Positions 1 through 12,264 of a DNA stretch of 64,000 nt are shown one piece after another. Within the stretch, counting starts at the first letter, position 1. Every line of letters starts with the position of its first letter. A program made the translations under genes and the position numbers. The DNA is taken from assembly GCA_022497155.1 (NCBI GenBank), contig MU385715.1:744001-808000 (forward strand), in the 5' to 3' direction. This DNA comes from Whalleya microplaca (taxonomy: Eukaryota; Ascomycota; Sordariomycetes; Xylariales; Xylariaceae). Below the pieces are notes generated by a model. The model was not told the origin of the DNA. It worked only from the letters and a program-made list of their open reading frames with translations, and searched no databases.

Positions 1-2
1 TT

Positions 3-80
3 CTTAAGGGGCTCGCAGCCGCAGGGCACCTGAACCTGGCGGATTTCAACTGGATGAGCGGGTTGCAGGATTGTCCTTAA
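3..80 (+). CDS. C-terminal end of a gene entering from the left (partial)
   Basis: An open frame runs from the window edge to a TAA at 78-80 and encodes 25 residues ending in WMSGLQDCP. The stretch is GC-rich, whereas the DNA after the stop turns AT-rich at once, which fits a coding 3' end. It is too short to assign to a family. It could also be a chance open frame. Confidence 0.4.
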   Translation, partial: LKGLAAAGHLNLADFNWMSGLQDCP

Positions 81-969
81 TCGTCACTGGGTCTTAATTG
101 TGTTGTCTGATTGAAAAGTAATACTTTTCAATTTCTGTATTATGAGATGATTTTCTATGTCAGGTCAGGGTATGCAAACAGCATTTCAAGTCATGTGTCT
201 CCTAGCAATGGATGATAGAAGCAAGTTGGTCACAGTGATAGATGCGATGAAGTCTGGATTGAATCGCGAATATGCATGTGATGCTAGTGTCGAGGAACAA
301 TAATACTATGTGAGAGCCACTTTGCTAAGCTGTAGTAACTCTGATAGGGGAGTTCTAATAGGCGGTTGCCCTGCCAACGGACTTGCACTCCGTTGTTTTT
401 CAGGTTATGCACTCATGCAACTCTTGTATTATGTGTGCGTAAGCGCCGCTGTTATTCAAATTCAAGTCTGGTCTGTCTATCTTACTTAAAGTGAGAGAAG
501 TTTAGTGTATATGTAAGTATGACTTGACTTTCTCAGCTGTCACCGAGTTTTAAGCCATATGCGTCATAATTGTTCTTCCTGTTGTTATTACTGAGAGACC
601 TTATCTTTAGTGGCTAGTTTCGTCACTTATTCTCCGGGAAAAACATTGACAACAGCGTCACACAAATTGACCTGTCCCGTAAGCCCCCACCAAAGCTCCG
701 ACAACTGCCAGGTCTGTGTTGATCGTCAGCGCAAACAAATCGGTGGTTGACTTCAGCAAGACCCTTGCCCCGCGCTCCCGAGTACCAGCCCTTGCGCGCA
801 TTGCCCTACTTGTACGGACAACTCATCATCGTCCTGTACTATTGACCTGTCGCATACGTTGTCTCCTCCTTGCTCGTTGCCTGAGGTTCTGCTCCATGCG
901 ACTTAGCTGAGTGGAACGATGCTTCTCACAGGACTGGGCTAGAGCATTCATACGAAAACTGCCCTCGGG
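81..969. other. intergenic region upstream of the kelch gene
   Basis: No convincing gene. The left part is AT-rich and looks like 3' flank. From about 640 the sequence becomes C-rich and probably holds the promoter and 5' UTR of the gene starting at 970. A 64-codon open frame at 716-910 has no protein-like features. Confidence 0.5.
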
Positions 970-3900
970 ATGGTGTTGTCGTTGGTTGGCGATCCTTCAA
1001 GGTCAGGCCCGCTGATGTCGTCGCGGGCGACGGCAGCTACCCGATATTCGATATTAATTACTCTCTGCGCCCTTTTCTCGACTGTCGTTGCCGCTCAGCA
1101 ATCGTTACCATACATACCCACAACTATATTTCTTCCTGGATCGAACCCGGGACTAGCACAGGACAATGCGACTGGTTCAGTTGCCTACATATTCTCACAC
1201 CAGGATGACTCTGTCGAACTGTTGGCCCTCAACTACTCAAGCAACATCCAAGCCTCGTCATTATCACTACAGACATTATCATCAAGTCTACCCTTCTTAC
1301 AGAGCAATAGCACCGCGTTCACGCCCTCTATTGCAGACAATGGGTCACTAATCATCTATGCCGGCGACTGTTCTTCGCCGTCGGATTCAGAGATATGGAC
1401 CTTTAATCCGTCAGCCAATGGTGACACCTCGTCACCATGGCGTCAAGTGAGCACTTCGAAGACCGTCGATGCCAACGATACCGGAGCGGGACCTAGCTTT
1501 TTGGGTGGTAGTTTTAGTTTTTCGACCACTCTGGAGCCTGAGATCACACGGGCAAACACCTATGTATATGGAGGCATGTGCCCGAACGCTACTTCGGACG
1601 GGAGCAAGTATCAGTCGATGGCAACTTATTCAAATCAAATGTACAAGATATCGCCGTCTCCGGGAAATGCAGACCAATATACGGTCAGCTCAATTGCTAG
1701 CAAAGGGCCGCCAGTCGCTGAAGCTGGCTTTACATTCACTGGCCTCTCTCCTTCGATCTCCAACCGCTCCGGGACAGTAACCCAGCAAGTCAATTACGTG
1801 CTCTTAGGTGGTCACACGCAGCACGCCTTCATCAACATGAGCACCGCCGCAATCTGGAATCTACCGGAGGAGAGTTGGGGCTTCATATCGAACATCAAGG
1901 TGGCAGGCTCAGGAACCGCCAACACGGAACTGGCAGTTAAAAGCACCATTGACAGCATAGATAGCCGATCTGGCCATACGGCCGTGGTCAACGAAGATGG
2001 CACTTCTTTGATAATCTTGGGGGGTTGGGTTGGCGACCTGACCCAGGCCGCCAACCCGCAACTTGCGATTCTCGAGATTGGAGCTGACTATGGTGGTAGT
2101 GGAGACTGGCAGTGGACCGTTCCTGATACGCAACCACGAGGATCCGGTATGTATGGACACGGCGCTGCATTACTCCCAGGTAACATCATGATGGTCTACG
2201 GGGGCTATAGTATATCATCATCTGGTAGCAAAGTAAGGAGGCAAAACTCTAGTGGTAACAACGTACCCATGTTTTTGAACCTCACTTCCATGTCGTGGAC
2301 TGATGACTACACAAACCCAACATACACTGAAGTAGGAGTCGACGGCAACTCAGATAGCACTGACGATTCCACCAAGATACGCTTAGGCCTGGGTCTAGGT
2401 ATAGGCCTTGGACTCGCAGCAATCATCGCGGCCATTCTACTCTATTTCTGCTACCGCCGTCGCCTGCGCCACAGACGGACGATTCGAGATTCGGCTATAC
2501 GCGCCCTTGCTCAAGATACATCACGATTCTTACCCCATGACGATGAAATGATGGAACACAATCAAGGCAGTGCAGGCTGGTACACAGGCGGTCCAGATCC
2601 GTACATGCGCGGAGGGAATACTCTTGGTTATCAAAGTTTACAGTCCGGTCGCGGCAGCATGGACAACAGCCGCCAATCCTGGTTTGGCGACCTGCCACCT
2701 GTATCGATAGCAAGAAAACCAGTACCACCAAGAGGAGCCCGAGGACAGTACCAGCCCCACCCAATGGGAGCGTACGACTCTCCCTCTGGCTCGAGTCGCG
2801 CCGGTGCTATCCACCCTATTATCGAAGCAGACGAAGATGGCTCGATGCATGATGGGGACATCGTAAACGAGCCCATCAGCCCAGTCCGTGAAAGCGAACG
2901 CTACTCCGATCCTTTCGTCACACCCACACAAGAACGTCCCCAAATTTCTTTCCCACCGTCGGGCCGATCCTCGTTAACCCCTAGTCCGGAAGGGAAAAGG
3001 CCCACCACGGACCCGGAAGTCCAGGATTGGATGACCGACGTCGATGCCGCCGATGCACTTCTCAGTGGTCGAGCAGGAGCTCGTTCCGCAGCCGTCGGGC
3101 GAGGCTCGCCCACGAGGCGCGGAACCGTCAAGTCGACGCGCTCACTCGGCGGTCAGGGTGCAGAGGACGAGGACCGCACCGGGAGCAACATCTCGGAGTC
3201 GAACCGCAGCAACCTAACACCCAGCCGCTCCAACTCCGTGCTATCGCACTTCCGCGCGGGCTTCGGCGTTGCCGCACTAGCCACAGCGACGGCAGCCATG
3301 GAGGGCCGAGGCGGTAGCAGCGGCTCGAGCTCCGGCACGCCCAGCTACAACACCGCGCGGAGCAGCAACTTCCCGGCTCTGCAAGCCGAAGGGCCCGCGC
3401 TCCTCTTCGGCAAGGACCGCGACGAGTCGCCCGGCAGCCCGAGTAAGAGTAAGCCTCGCCGCAGCTGGCTGGGCAGCCTGCGCCGTGTGTTCAGTGGCTC
3501 GACGCCGAGCCCGCCCGATAGCATGGGGGATGTCAGTCCCATGGACGAGAGCTTCGCCGAGGTCGCCGATTACGACATGCGTCTGGGCGGTCTCGGCGGC
3601 ATCGCCGCGGACGGCGTGTTGCGCCGCAAGGGGGGCCGCGGAGCCTGGGAGGCGTCGCATCAAGAACAGGGTGGGAGTAGCAGTAGTCGAGACGCAGCGA
3701 GTCACCCTTCCGGCGAGCCCCGCGCTACCCCGGGATACGACGAAGAGTGGGACATTGAGAAGGCGGTCGAGAACCGGCTCGTGCAGGTCTTGTTCACGGT
3801 GCCTAAGGAGCGCCTGCGTGTCGTGAATGCCGAGCCGGACATCGAGAGCGCCAAGGACGTCGTCGTCGTCGATCCGGAGAAGGAGGACGCGCCCGCGCCC

Positions 3901-4410
3901 GCCCCCGTCGTCGAAGCGAAGCCGTTGGTGACGAAACCCACCGAGGAGGAGAGGGGCGACTTGGGGATCCCGCCGCCGCTTCTGCTCCCGGTTCGGCTCC
4001 CGCTCCCGAGCCCGAGCCCCGTGAGTGATAAGGATAGCAATAGGAGCAGTCCGGAACCGGCACTACCGCAGGACCCCGAAAAGGAGGCCCTGCGCAAGGA
4101 ATTGGAGGGCGAATGGGAGGAGACCCTCCGCAGTCGCGATAAGGGCAAACGGCCCGAGGACACTCCAGAAAAGGAAAACGAGGCGAGCCGGCTGCTCGGG
4201 AGTAAGGAACTCGGGATGCGGCGCCCGCGGACGCCGGGAAGGAGGAGCATGTCCCGCTCGCCGATCCGCGATTCGATGTATAGCGAGGGCGATATCTGCT
4301 CGGCCGAGGCGGTCACGTTCGAGCGCCCGCGCACGCGCGTCCTTGCTATGGTGGAGAGTATCGAGAGCCTGAGCCGCGATAACAGTCCCGCGAGCTCGCC
4401 GACGCGATGA
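970..4410 (+). CDS. kelch / galactose-oxidase beta-propeller single-pass membrane protein
   Basis: Single-exon gene of 1146 aa. The first ATG is at 970. A second in-frame ATG at 1015 would put the hydrophobic signal peptide (residues about 24-42, ending VVAAQQ) closer to the N-terminus and may be the true start. Residues about 45-460 form an extracellular beta-propeller with kelch-like blades (YGGMCP, GGHTQH, SGHTAVV, IILGGW, GHGAALLPG, MVYGGY) and many NxS/T sites. One transmembrane helix (about 472-494, LGLGLGIGLGLAAIIAAILL) is followed by an RRR stop-transfer and a cytoplasmic tail of about 650 residues. The tail is Ser/Pro/Arg-rich and looks disordered. This architecture is common in filamentous ascomycetes and is reminiscent of surface or polarity proteins such as Rax2, but the exact role is unknown. 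No galactose-oxidase copper ligands were identified. The 3' half is much more GC-rich than the 5' half. Confidence 0.85.
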   Translation: MVLSLVGDPSRSGPLMSSRATAATRYSILITLCALFSTVVAAQQSLPYIPTTIFLPGSNPGLAQDNATGSVAYIFSHQDDSVELLALNYSSNIQASSLSLQTLSSSLPFLQSNSTAFTPSIADNGSLIIYAGDCSSPSDSEIWTFNPSANGDTSSPWRQVSTSKTVDANDTGAGPSFLGGSFSFSTTLEPEITRANTYVYGGMCPNATSDGSKYQSMATYSNQMYKISPSPGNADQYTVSSIASKGPPVAEAGFTFTGLSPSISNRSGTVTQQVNYVLLGGHTQHAFINMSTAAIWNLPEESWGFISNIKVAGSGTANTELAVKSTIDSIDSRSGHTAVVNEDGTSLIILGGWVGDLTQAANPQLAILEIGADYGGSGDWQWTVPDTQPRGSGMYGHGAALLPGNIMMVYGGYSISSSGSKVRRQNSSGNNVPMFLNLTSMSWTDDYTNPTYTEVGVDGNSDSTDDSTKIRLGLGLGIGLGLAAIIAAILLYFCYRRRLRHRRTIRDSAIRALAQDTSRFLPHDDEMMEHNQGSAGWYTGGPDPYMRGGNTLGYQSLQSGRGSMDNSRQSWFGDLPPVSIARKPVPPRGARGQYQPHPMGAYDSPSGSSRAGAIHPIIEADEDGSMHDGDIVNEPISPVRESERYSDPFVTPTQERPQISFPPSGRSSLTPSPEGKRPTTDPEVQDWMTDVDAADALLSGRAGARSAAVGRGSPTRRGTVKSTRSLGGQGAEDEDRTGSNISESNRSNLTPSRSNSVLSHFRAGFGVAALATATAAMEGRGGSSGSSSGTPSYNTARSSNFPALQAEGPALLFGKDRDESPGSPSKSKPRRSWLGSLRRVFSGSTPSPPDSMGDVSPMDESFAEVADYDMRLGGLGGIAADGVLRRKGGRGAWEASHQEQGGSSSSRDAASHPSGEPRATPGYDEEWDIEKAVENRLVQVLFTVPKERLRVVNAEPDIESAKDVVVVDPEKEDAPAPAPVVEAKPLVTKPTEEERGDLGIPPPLLLPVRLPLPSPSPVSDKDSNRSSPEPALPQDPEKEALRKELEGEWEETLRSRDKGKRPEDTPEKENEASRLLGSKELGMRRPRTPGRRSMSRSPIRDSMYSEGDICSAEAVTFERPRTRVLAMVESIESLSRDNSPASSPTR

Positions 4411-7400
4411 CCCAGTCATTAATGGTTATTGGCTTCGTCTTGGAATTTGGGAGGTCTACGTATAGGTGTCAGCGGTCAGCGGTGTAAGGAGGCGGACTGA
4501 TTGGTCGGTCGGTCCAACAGGCAGGAAGGCGTTGGTGTTAGTATCGAGGCATTGTGATATACAGACAGTTGCGGCTGGGTTCGGCGTGGGGAATCAATCA
4601 CTGGTCGATTTACTGTATTTAGGCAATGGAAGGCGAGCATTATGTTTATGAATCTGTTTGAAAAATGGTTGGGACGGTTGTCTCGTCGGTGTTGTGCTTT
4701 GCTATGGTCTTGAATATAAAGACTTCAAAATTCATATTGATGTTAAAAGGTGTATAATACATATGATCTTGCTTCACTGTTGCATCTCTGTTTTTAGCTG
4801 TATATGTCCTGGTCGAAACGAGGGAGGTTCTATTATTATATCTTTGAATCCAAGGTTCATAATGGATCCTTGAACTGTTTGCTGGGCTACCCCTGATAGA
4901 TGATATCGAGAAGTAGATTCTGAGATACGTCTTACTAATGTGTCCTTAACAACAGCTGCGGTTCTATTATGGCCATGCCAATTTTAGCACCGACTATAGG
5001 TAATCTATGAATTACGAAGGGGTCGTCGTTAACAAAGAGGGGCCCAAACAGCTAACTCTCAACCGGAAGTACAGAGCATATTGATGGTATGGTACTAAGC
5101 TAGTATTCATATAGTGAATAATATTTATTTAATGTACTTCTCGCTTTTGATTGAGCTGCAAACAACAAGTAAGGGAGGCGAGGCAATCAGCTTCTCGGGG
5201 AATACAACCTAGTGAGTTTGCCACTATTAAGACCTTCCAAGAGTCCTAAAAGGACCATGCTTCCCCTAGTACTATATGGACCCGGCGTTTGATGGCGTTC
5301 TCACTATCCACCTAGAGTTCAACAGTAGACACATCTAGGCGAATGCTCATTTAAAGAATGGACACTAATAGTTACGTCCGAGACTTCGCTGTCGCGTAAA
5401 CAAACAATGATATGCTTCCGTCTTTCGCTTAAGCGAACTTACTACAACAATGCAGTCCCCGTGCTACATGAGCATATATTTCGAGTCTCCGGAGTCCGGT
5501 TTAGTTGCTCGGGACTAGAACTAAAATGACGTACAACAATGAAAAAGTAATCGAAAAGAACACTGTGATGAGAGAAGGGAAATTTATAATAGTAACGGTA
5601 ATAAATTAAAGAAAAATTAGAAAAAAAAGTGAGTGATCCAGGGTGTAAACCCTGGACCACTGGTAATGCCAGCGAGGAATCCCGTTAGGGAATGTCACTT
5701 GCTATGCGACAATACTGGTGAGCCAGATAATGAGAAGTGGTGTTTTTAAAGTGCGTACCATGTACGTTCATGCCAACCCAATGAATTATTTCCCTCTATA
5801 AACCTGAAAGCCACTTACCTGGTAATAAGGGGATAGATAGGATGAACTTGCCGGACTGCAACTTCTCGATCAAGCGCCTGTACGATTGACCAGGTGAGTT
5901 GCACGATCCAAAGGTTTGTTGCTCGATATTTCACTCCTTCGCTTCCTCCTACAATCGAGCTCACACCGCTCCCACGTCCCCTCGCTCGTCTCATGACACC
6001 TAGGACATACACGGACACAGGTAAGACGCGGGTGCCCGGCCGGTATCCATCACAGCAACACCACCTAGCCTCTAACTTCATGCAACTCAGCTCGCGAAAC
6101 CGCGCGCCCGACGTCGCACGAGGGCCCCAAGCGCTGTCGCCGAATGCGGACGCGTGCAGACCATGTGTTCCAGCGTCTCGGCACATCACCCGGGGCGGAG
6201 ATTTGGGGCTGGCAGCTGGCTGGCTTGAGACATGTATGTATGGATGGATGTATGTATGCGGTTTACATACCGCTGCTGGCTGCAGCCCCGTCGGTTGGGA
6301 TTCCGGATGACGGATTGCGACGTGGTGCTTCTACATATGTAGTCGCGAGGATTGTAGGTTACATGCCTACGACTTACTTACCTGCATCGATGTAGGTATT
6401 TCCCAGTGACAGGATCGAAATAGACCTCGAGACGTGAGACGAGATGTTACGGTTATGCTGCAAAGCCCGCTTCCCCTGACTCGGTGCCGAGGGACATGAG
6501 AGAAGCAAATATAAATGTCTCTACTAAGCCGGGTAGACTATCGGGTGTGTCAGCAAAGTTGTTTTCTCTAGATGAGATATGTTGTAAGCACTCGTCTGTA
6601 ATAATAGCCTAATGAAATAACATGAGCTGGTATGAAGGTTACGGCTGACATGCCAACATCCGAAAGATCTGAGACAAAACGTTGAGAGCATATGGTCCTA
6701 GTCTTGGCCGACAGCGGTTCCGAAGAGAGACAATTGCAGATATTCCCCTTTGTCTCACGGCTGCAGTAGTAACCGAAAGAGGCTATTGTTCAATCGTTGC
6801 AGGCCCCTGGCAGGTAGGTAGCGAGAGCAAGATATCCTGCCTGCCACGCGTGGATAGACAATAACACATCGACACGTTTGCCGCGCGGCCTGGTCACCTG
6901 GCGTATTCCCACATTTCCATATAGAAACAATAAATAGATCTCAGCTAGTAGGAGGGCGGCCGATCATCATCTCGATCTACATACATACGTACATACACAG
7001 TAGACAGGAGAGCTCCGTCTGGAGGAAGATGCGGAGATACCGGAGAAAATGGGTCGCCTAGATGGGCCAATCATGCCGTGTCTGTACCTGTTGAGATCAT
7101 GTCAGCGCCGCCCTCCATCCGGTTTATTGCTGATCTGCTGGCAGCTGTGTTTGAAGTTGTGATGCGGCTCAGCCGTTGATTGATCTGGGCCTGTGGGCGA
7201 AAGGGGTGGTGGACGCGCCTGATGCGACCTGGCTTGGCTAACACGACCAATACCGAGACCCAGTCCGGGTTCTCCACGGTCCAAGCACACATAAATATCG
7301 ATGACGTATATAGAAGATGAATGCTTGGCCTTTCAACTGCCTGTTATTGATGAAACGGTTATTATGATCCCATGTTTTGAAATATCTGGTTGTTGAGCGC

Positions 7401-10400
7401 CACGTTTTCAGCCTGTAATCCTCCCTAGCCTACGAGGAACGCTAAAGCACATTATATCGTATTCCTTGCATTCGAAACAAGAGAAAGTCCATAAGCCGAT
7501 CATATCGTTGTGTCTCTCGAGGGAATCTAGACTTCGTATTCTATTTAGGGATAAAAAAATTGTGGACATGGGCACACTATAACGGTTCAATTATGGCTGC
7601 TAACGCTTTGATTGCACGTGAAAGCAAGGAAGGGATTTGTCGCGCGGTAAACCGACACTAGCGACTTTTCTAGAAGACTTCATTTGGGTCTCATTCTCAT
7701 ACACCTATAAGGTTATAACTTCGCTGTCGATCCACTGGGCCTCTGGCGTAGAGGGTTTTGTATGATAACGGAAAGAGTCTTTGCCAACTGAACCTGACGT
7801 CTTGCAAACCTTTGCTTATCATTATTATGAAGACAGTATACCCAGATAGCCGAAAGCCGAAGGGAATAAAGCGGGAAGAATCAGGAGGGGAAATTTTCTG
7901 ACATGTAGAAAAATACCTAGTAGCAAGCGAGTGGAATTGAAACCTATACTCGAGAAACCGGGGGAGCCGAGAGAAAGTAGCATTTGAGGGGTTTGAACGA
8001 ATCCTGTGGAGTACTATCAAGTGGGCAGATTGCTTATCGGAGGCGGTGACCTCTGCATATGAGGTTCATTTTGTCGCCAAAATCGCATGAGATATATGTA
8101 GGAGTCTTTTTATCGCCCTGCCGTCACATGGTAACCTAGTCGGTTATCTCTTGGCCTAGGATCAGAGCATAGATGCGGTTTGATCTCGGAAACACCCTTG
8201 TGTCTGTCCCCAGACCACCCAACCGTTGCTAGACTCATAGTGGTAGGAACGCCGTTATAGTAACCTAGGATAGGCATGGGGAAACCTGATAATCAGTTTA
8301 CCTACATTGGAACAGATGGGAATGATATATATATGTATATGATATTCTGCTTGGTGAGAGCTATCGCTAACACCGTAGGACGAGTTGTAAGATAAGCGCC
8401 ATGGAATGTAAAATGCGGATTTAGGCCCATCGATATTGCCTCATGTGTAGCCCGCGCCGCGGCCTTTCTAAGTCGCAAACCCTGCAATTTTGACACCATC
8501 TTCTTGAGGAGCATTCTCTGGTGACTAGCACGATATGAAGGATTGAGCTTTTGTATGTTTGTATATGAGCACGAAGAATATATGGAATATGCGTATGCTA
8601 TGTTCATGGTAGATCCTGGCATGTGGGCCAGGGCTAGCTCGATGTGACTGCGTATCGTGCTGCATGATGCTATATGTACAGCAAATGGCATAGGCTTGCA
8701 TGGTTCGTGATCGCCTCATGAATTCCAGAGTTGGGAAGGTCTCGACTGATATCGGGGAGGGGTAAGTCTGTACTTAACGACACTCTAACCATATCTTATT
8801 CCTAGCCATTGGAATATAGTAGTACTGACTTTAAGACTGGAAGATGATAACTCACGTAGATAGATACTCGAAGCTGACTAGTTGACGGCGAGTCTTTGAG
8901 TGATAGAATGGACTGCCTGGGCGACTGTTCAAGCGACTCTTTAAACAACTTTCTGGACGACGGCCTGGGTGCTACTTTTAACTAGACAGACGAGCTTCTC
9001 TTTACATAGAAACGTGCATGTCTAGGCTTATTAGAATCATGCATTTTGCTACCCTCACGAATGCCGCGGTGTCATATGTAGGGAGATTCGGCAAGCCAGC
9101 GCGCGCGATATGCAGGTCGATGGTCGGCTATTTACAGCCACCCGTATTGTGCACTTGAGCAAGATGATACGAGCCATTGAGCAATCAGAGGGAAATTTAG
9201 TGTAAATAGGGTACGAGATACAACCCGTAATCCTGGAACTCATCCGAGTTTAGATGGCTCGTGTACCCGAGAGTGTGGGGGGACGAACCTTGGTAAAGCG
9301 GCTCGGTGAACTGGCGTTATTGGCGTGATTATTGGGCTGCCACACATCTTTTCACGAGATGCCATTCTGTCGAGGAAGTGGAGATGCAGAGGGGACACAG
9401 ACTTGTAAGCACCAAACATAAGTTACATAACCTAACAGACTCCGTTGAAGTTACTTGTTTCTTCAATGGGATGGTAGCGGAACCCGCTTTCACGAATGTC
9501 CGCGATCTGGTTTCGTCGCCTTTGCCGAGAGGCTTACGTATATGGGTTTTGTCGATGTCGTGTAGCCGCTGGATGACACGAGTGTTTCCTTGACAAGATG
9601 ATTATGACTGTAGCCAAGGATGTCTACGTACATACATATGTACTCCAGCTGTAAATGGGTTACTGCGTACAAGCGACTTTTGTGTAACACAGTGAAGTAT
9701 TGTGTAGTAGTGCCCGGGAACCTGATTGTGTGAAGGGCCGAGTAAAAGAGTCATTCGAGAAGCGGAACAGCCTGAGATACAGGGTTGGTATTTCCAGGAT
9801 ACGCGCTCAGCGCCTCAAGGGACAAAGCAAGATGAGAATCATCAGTACGCACATGTAGCGACCTACATAGTAGGTAATAAGCTGTGTTATACCTTTGTTC
9901 AAGGGAAATCGAGACCAGACAAGACAAGACAAAGCACCGTTTACTCGAATCCTTGCATTGTAGTCTGGTGCGCAAGTGCTCAGGTGCTCAGGTGCTTCGG
10001 TGGCTTGATATATATACTGTCACAGTTTGAGACACACTGCAATAGTGAGCGAGATACAACTGATACAGATGAAACCGATAGAGGGCCTTCATCGTGTAAG
10101 TTTGTAAACTGTAACCTTATCAAGGATGTGCCGAACCAGCGGACGAACTAGCAGGATGGCAGGATGTTAGGATGACAGACGGGTTCGCCCCTGGCTGCCT
10201 GTCATCAAATGGATGTTTGCGAGTTGTGTTGCGAGTTGTACGCACGGATACATGTAACGCCATTCATATCATTTAAACGGCTGATGACGGTGACGACACA
10301 ACTGCACAACCGCACAACCGCACAACCGCCAGCAGCAGCCAGTCCTGCCAGTTTGCGCAGTTCAGACCCAGTAATTAGGTAGCTACCAGGAAAGGACAGG

Positions 10401-11602
10401 GGTAGATGTGGATCGTTGCCGTTTACTGCGTAGTGTCGTTCGTCGACGACAGACTATTGAGGCTTGGACTGAAATTAGGTTGCGTCAACAGGAGTCAATT
10501 GGGATTCACGCAGGCTACCTGGGCCTGCCTAGGGCTGCTAGCCTCTACTTATACAGCTACATATTACCTAAGGATACGGCTACCACGGCGCTGTAATCGC
10601 CCTGAAACTGGCCGGACGTGCACTAAAGTCGCTAAGCTCAGGTACAGCTGGATTGACTTCGCTAGGCCGCTCCCCCTAAGCCGGAAAGGGGAATGGATGA
10701 ACCTTACCTTGGATTTCTGGGATTTTCTGGTACATCTATCCAACTCAAGTAATAAACTCAAGTACATATGTACCCGATTGCGTAGTAAAATCCACCAATC
10801 CACCAATTCTCATACTGTAGATACCTGCGCACCGGCCTCACAATACAGTAAGTCCGTCACATTACCATTCTTCCAACGATCCGCCTGCCGCGTCGTTTAT
10901 TCTGTCATTCCAATTTCCACCTTGTTTTCATTTTTTTTTTCACTCTTCTTTGTCTGCCGTCGTTCGAACACAATTTTTTCTTCTCCTTGGACAACAACAA
11001 ACTCACCCGTCTGCAACCTCACCATCGTTTCGCCAAACGACGGCTTCCGGTCTTTCCCTTCGCTCGCTTCTCTTCACCATTTCACCATTGTCACTCACTC
11101 ATTCCTTACCTTCGGGAAAGACGGCGCCAAGTCGCCAATCCATTCGTTCATTACACGCTGCTGACTTATTATTAAGTTTTCCTGCCACTGTCAACTGTCA
11201 ACTGTCAACCATAAGTCACATCCCGTGTATCGACCAACTGCCAACTTCCAAATCCTAATCCTATCTTGTGTCTCTCCACCTGTTGCGTTGGTGGACTGAA
11301 CCAAAAAAATAAGAACAGAAAAAGAAAAGAGAGAAAAACAAAAAAAAAAATTACACACTACGGAATACAGTACTTACTACTTGCAGTACTGACTTACAGC
11401 AACTGCATACCGGACAATAGCCAGCCCAGCTTCTTCCGGCGCCCCAAAAACAACACCTGAAGTCCACCCATCACCGATCGGCCTGGGCCTTGGCAATCTG
11501 CGTCCTGCAGTCTGCAGTGCACACACATCCAAGCTTTCCCCGACCAGTGGCCACCACTGGCGCACCACTGGCCATCCCATTTCTCGACCCTCTGTCTCTC
11601 CC

Positions 11603-11640
11603 ACCCTCCACCCTCCACCCTCCACCCTCCACCCTCCACC
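11603..11640 (+). repeat. CCCTCCA heptanucleotide tandem repeat
   Basis: About five consecutive copies of a CCCTCCA-type heptamer lie in the pyrimidine-rich leader upstream of the WSC-domain gene. Confidence 0.85.
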
Positions 11641-12069
11641 CACCAACCACACACCCATACACCCACGCAACCCACGCACCACCTTTAAGGCCCTGCCCGG
11701 CCCTTCCTTCTCTATCTCCCCATCCACTCGTGTTTTTCCTCTCCTTCGAGACTTGGTCCGCACCACGTCGTGACCGTGCTTTCGCCTCTCTCTCTCTTGA
11801 AGGCATCGCAAGTCTTCGGTCCTGTCTTATCAGTGTGGTTTGCAATTCACCAACTTCTGGTTGTCGTTGTCTTGCAAACTAACCGACCTGGTTTGACCAT
11901 CCCACCCCGTCAATCCAGCAACTGTTTGGCTTGGGTCATGGCCATTTTCAAGACCACTTTCCCTCGCCTGTGACATCTTCGCGCACTGATTGACTGTCCT
12001 GCCCGTTTGACTGGGACTTTGACTGGGACTTCGTCCATTCTATAGGTCGGAATATTTGACAGTCTTGCA

Positions 12070-12236
12070 GTAAGTCAACCCACCCTGCCTGTATACCCGT
12101 GGTTACCGGCTGCGAGGAGGAGCTAGGTAACCGTAACCACTTCGCTCCATAAAATACATGCCTTACGAACTAAGGCACTTTATATTCTCAACCACCCATT
12201 TGCACATGGACCTACTTGCTTACAATTGCGTCGCAG
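12070..12236 (+). other. possible intron in the 5' leader of the WSC gene
   Basis: A GTAAGT donor at 12070 and a TCGCAG acceptor ending at 12236 bracket 167 nt just upstream of the ATG at 12265. The polypyrimidine context fits a 5'-UTR intron. This is inferred from splice signals only. Confidence 0.35.
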
Positions 12237-12264
12237 CGTCTCGGCTCTTGAGCATTCACACATC

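Larger units (their letters stand above)
4411..12264. other. 7.8-kb gene-poor region
   Basis: No gene that I can support. Open frames here are short, overlap on both strands and show no domain-like sequence. The region holds patches of tetranucleotide repeats (GTAT/GGAT near 6235-6265, ACAT near 6980-7000) and a decamer-like array, CACAACCG, near 10303-10330. From about 10850 to 12264 the plus strand becomes strongly pyrimidine-rich, with poly-C/T stretches, and is probably the promoter and long leader of the WSC gene. A 252-codon open frame at 10406-11164 runs into that pyrimidine-rich DNA and is most likely a by-product of low stop-codon density. Confidence 0.5.

Noticed and set aside
3702..4334. 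210-codon minus-strand frame
   Set aside because: Antisense to the GC-rich tail of the kelch gene; Ser/Gly/Leu-rich shadow.
5894..6310. 138-codon plus-strand frame
   Set aside because: No ATG context or domain, overlaps an equally long minus-strand frame, and ends in a GTAT/GGAT simple repeat.
10406..11164. 252-codon open frame with a real ATG
   Set aside because: It runs into the pyrimidine-rich leader of the WSC gene, where stop codons are rare by composition. The product has no domain, a Phe/Ser-rich end and an overlapping second open frame.
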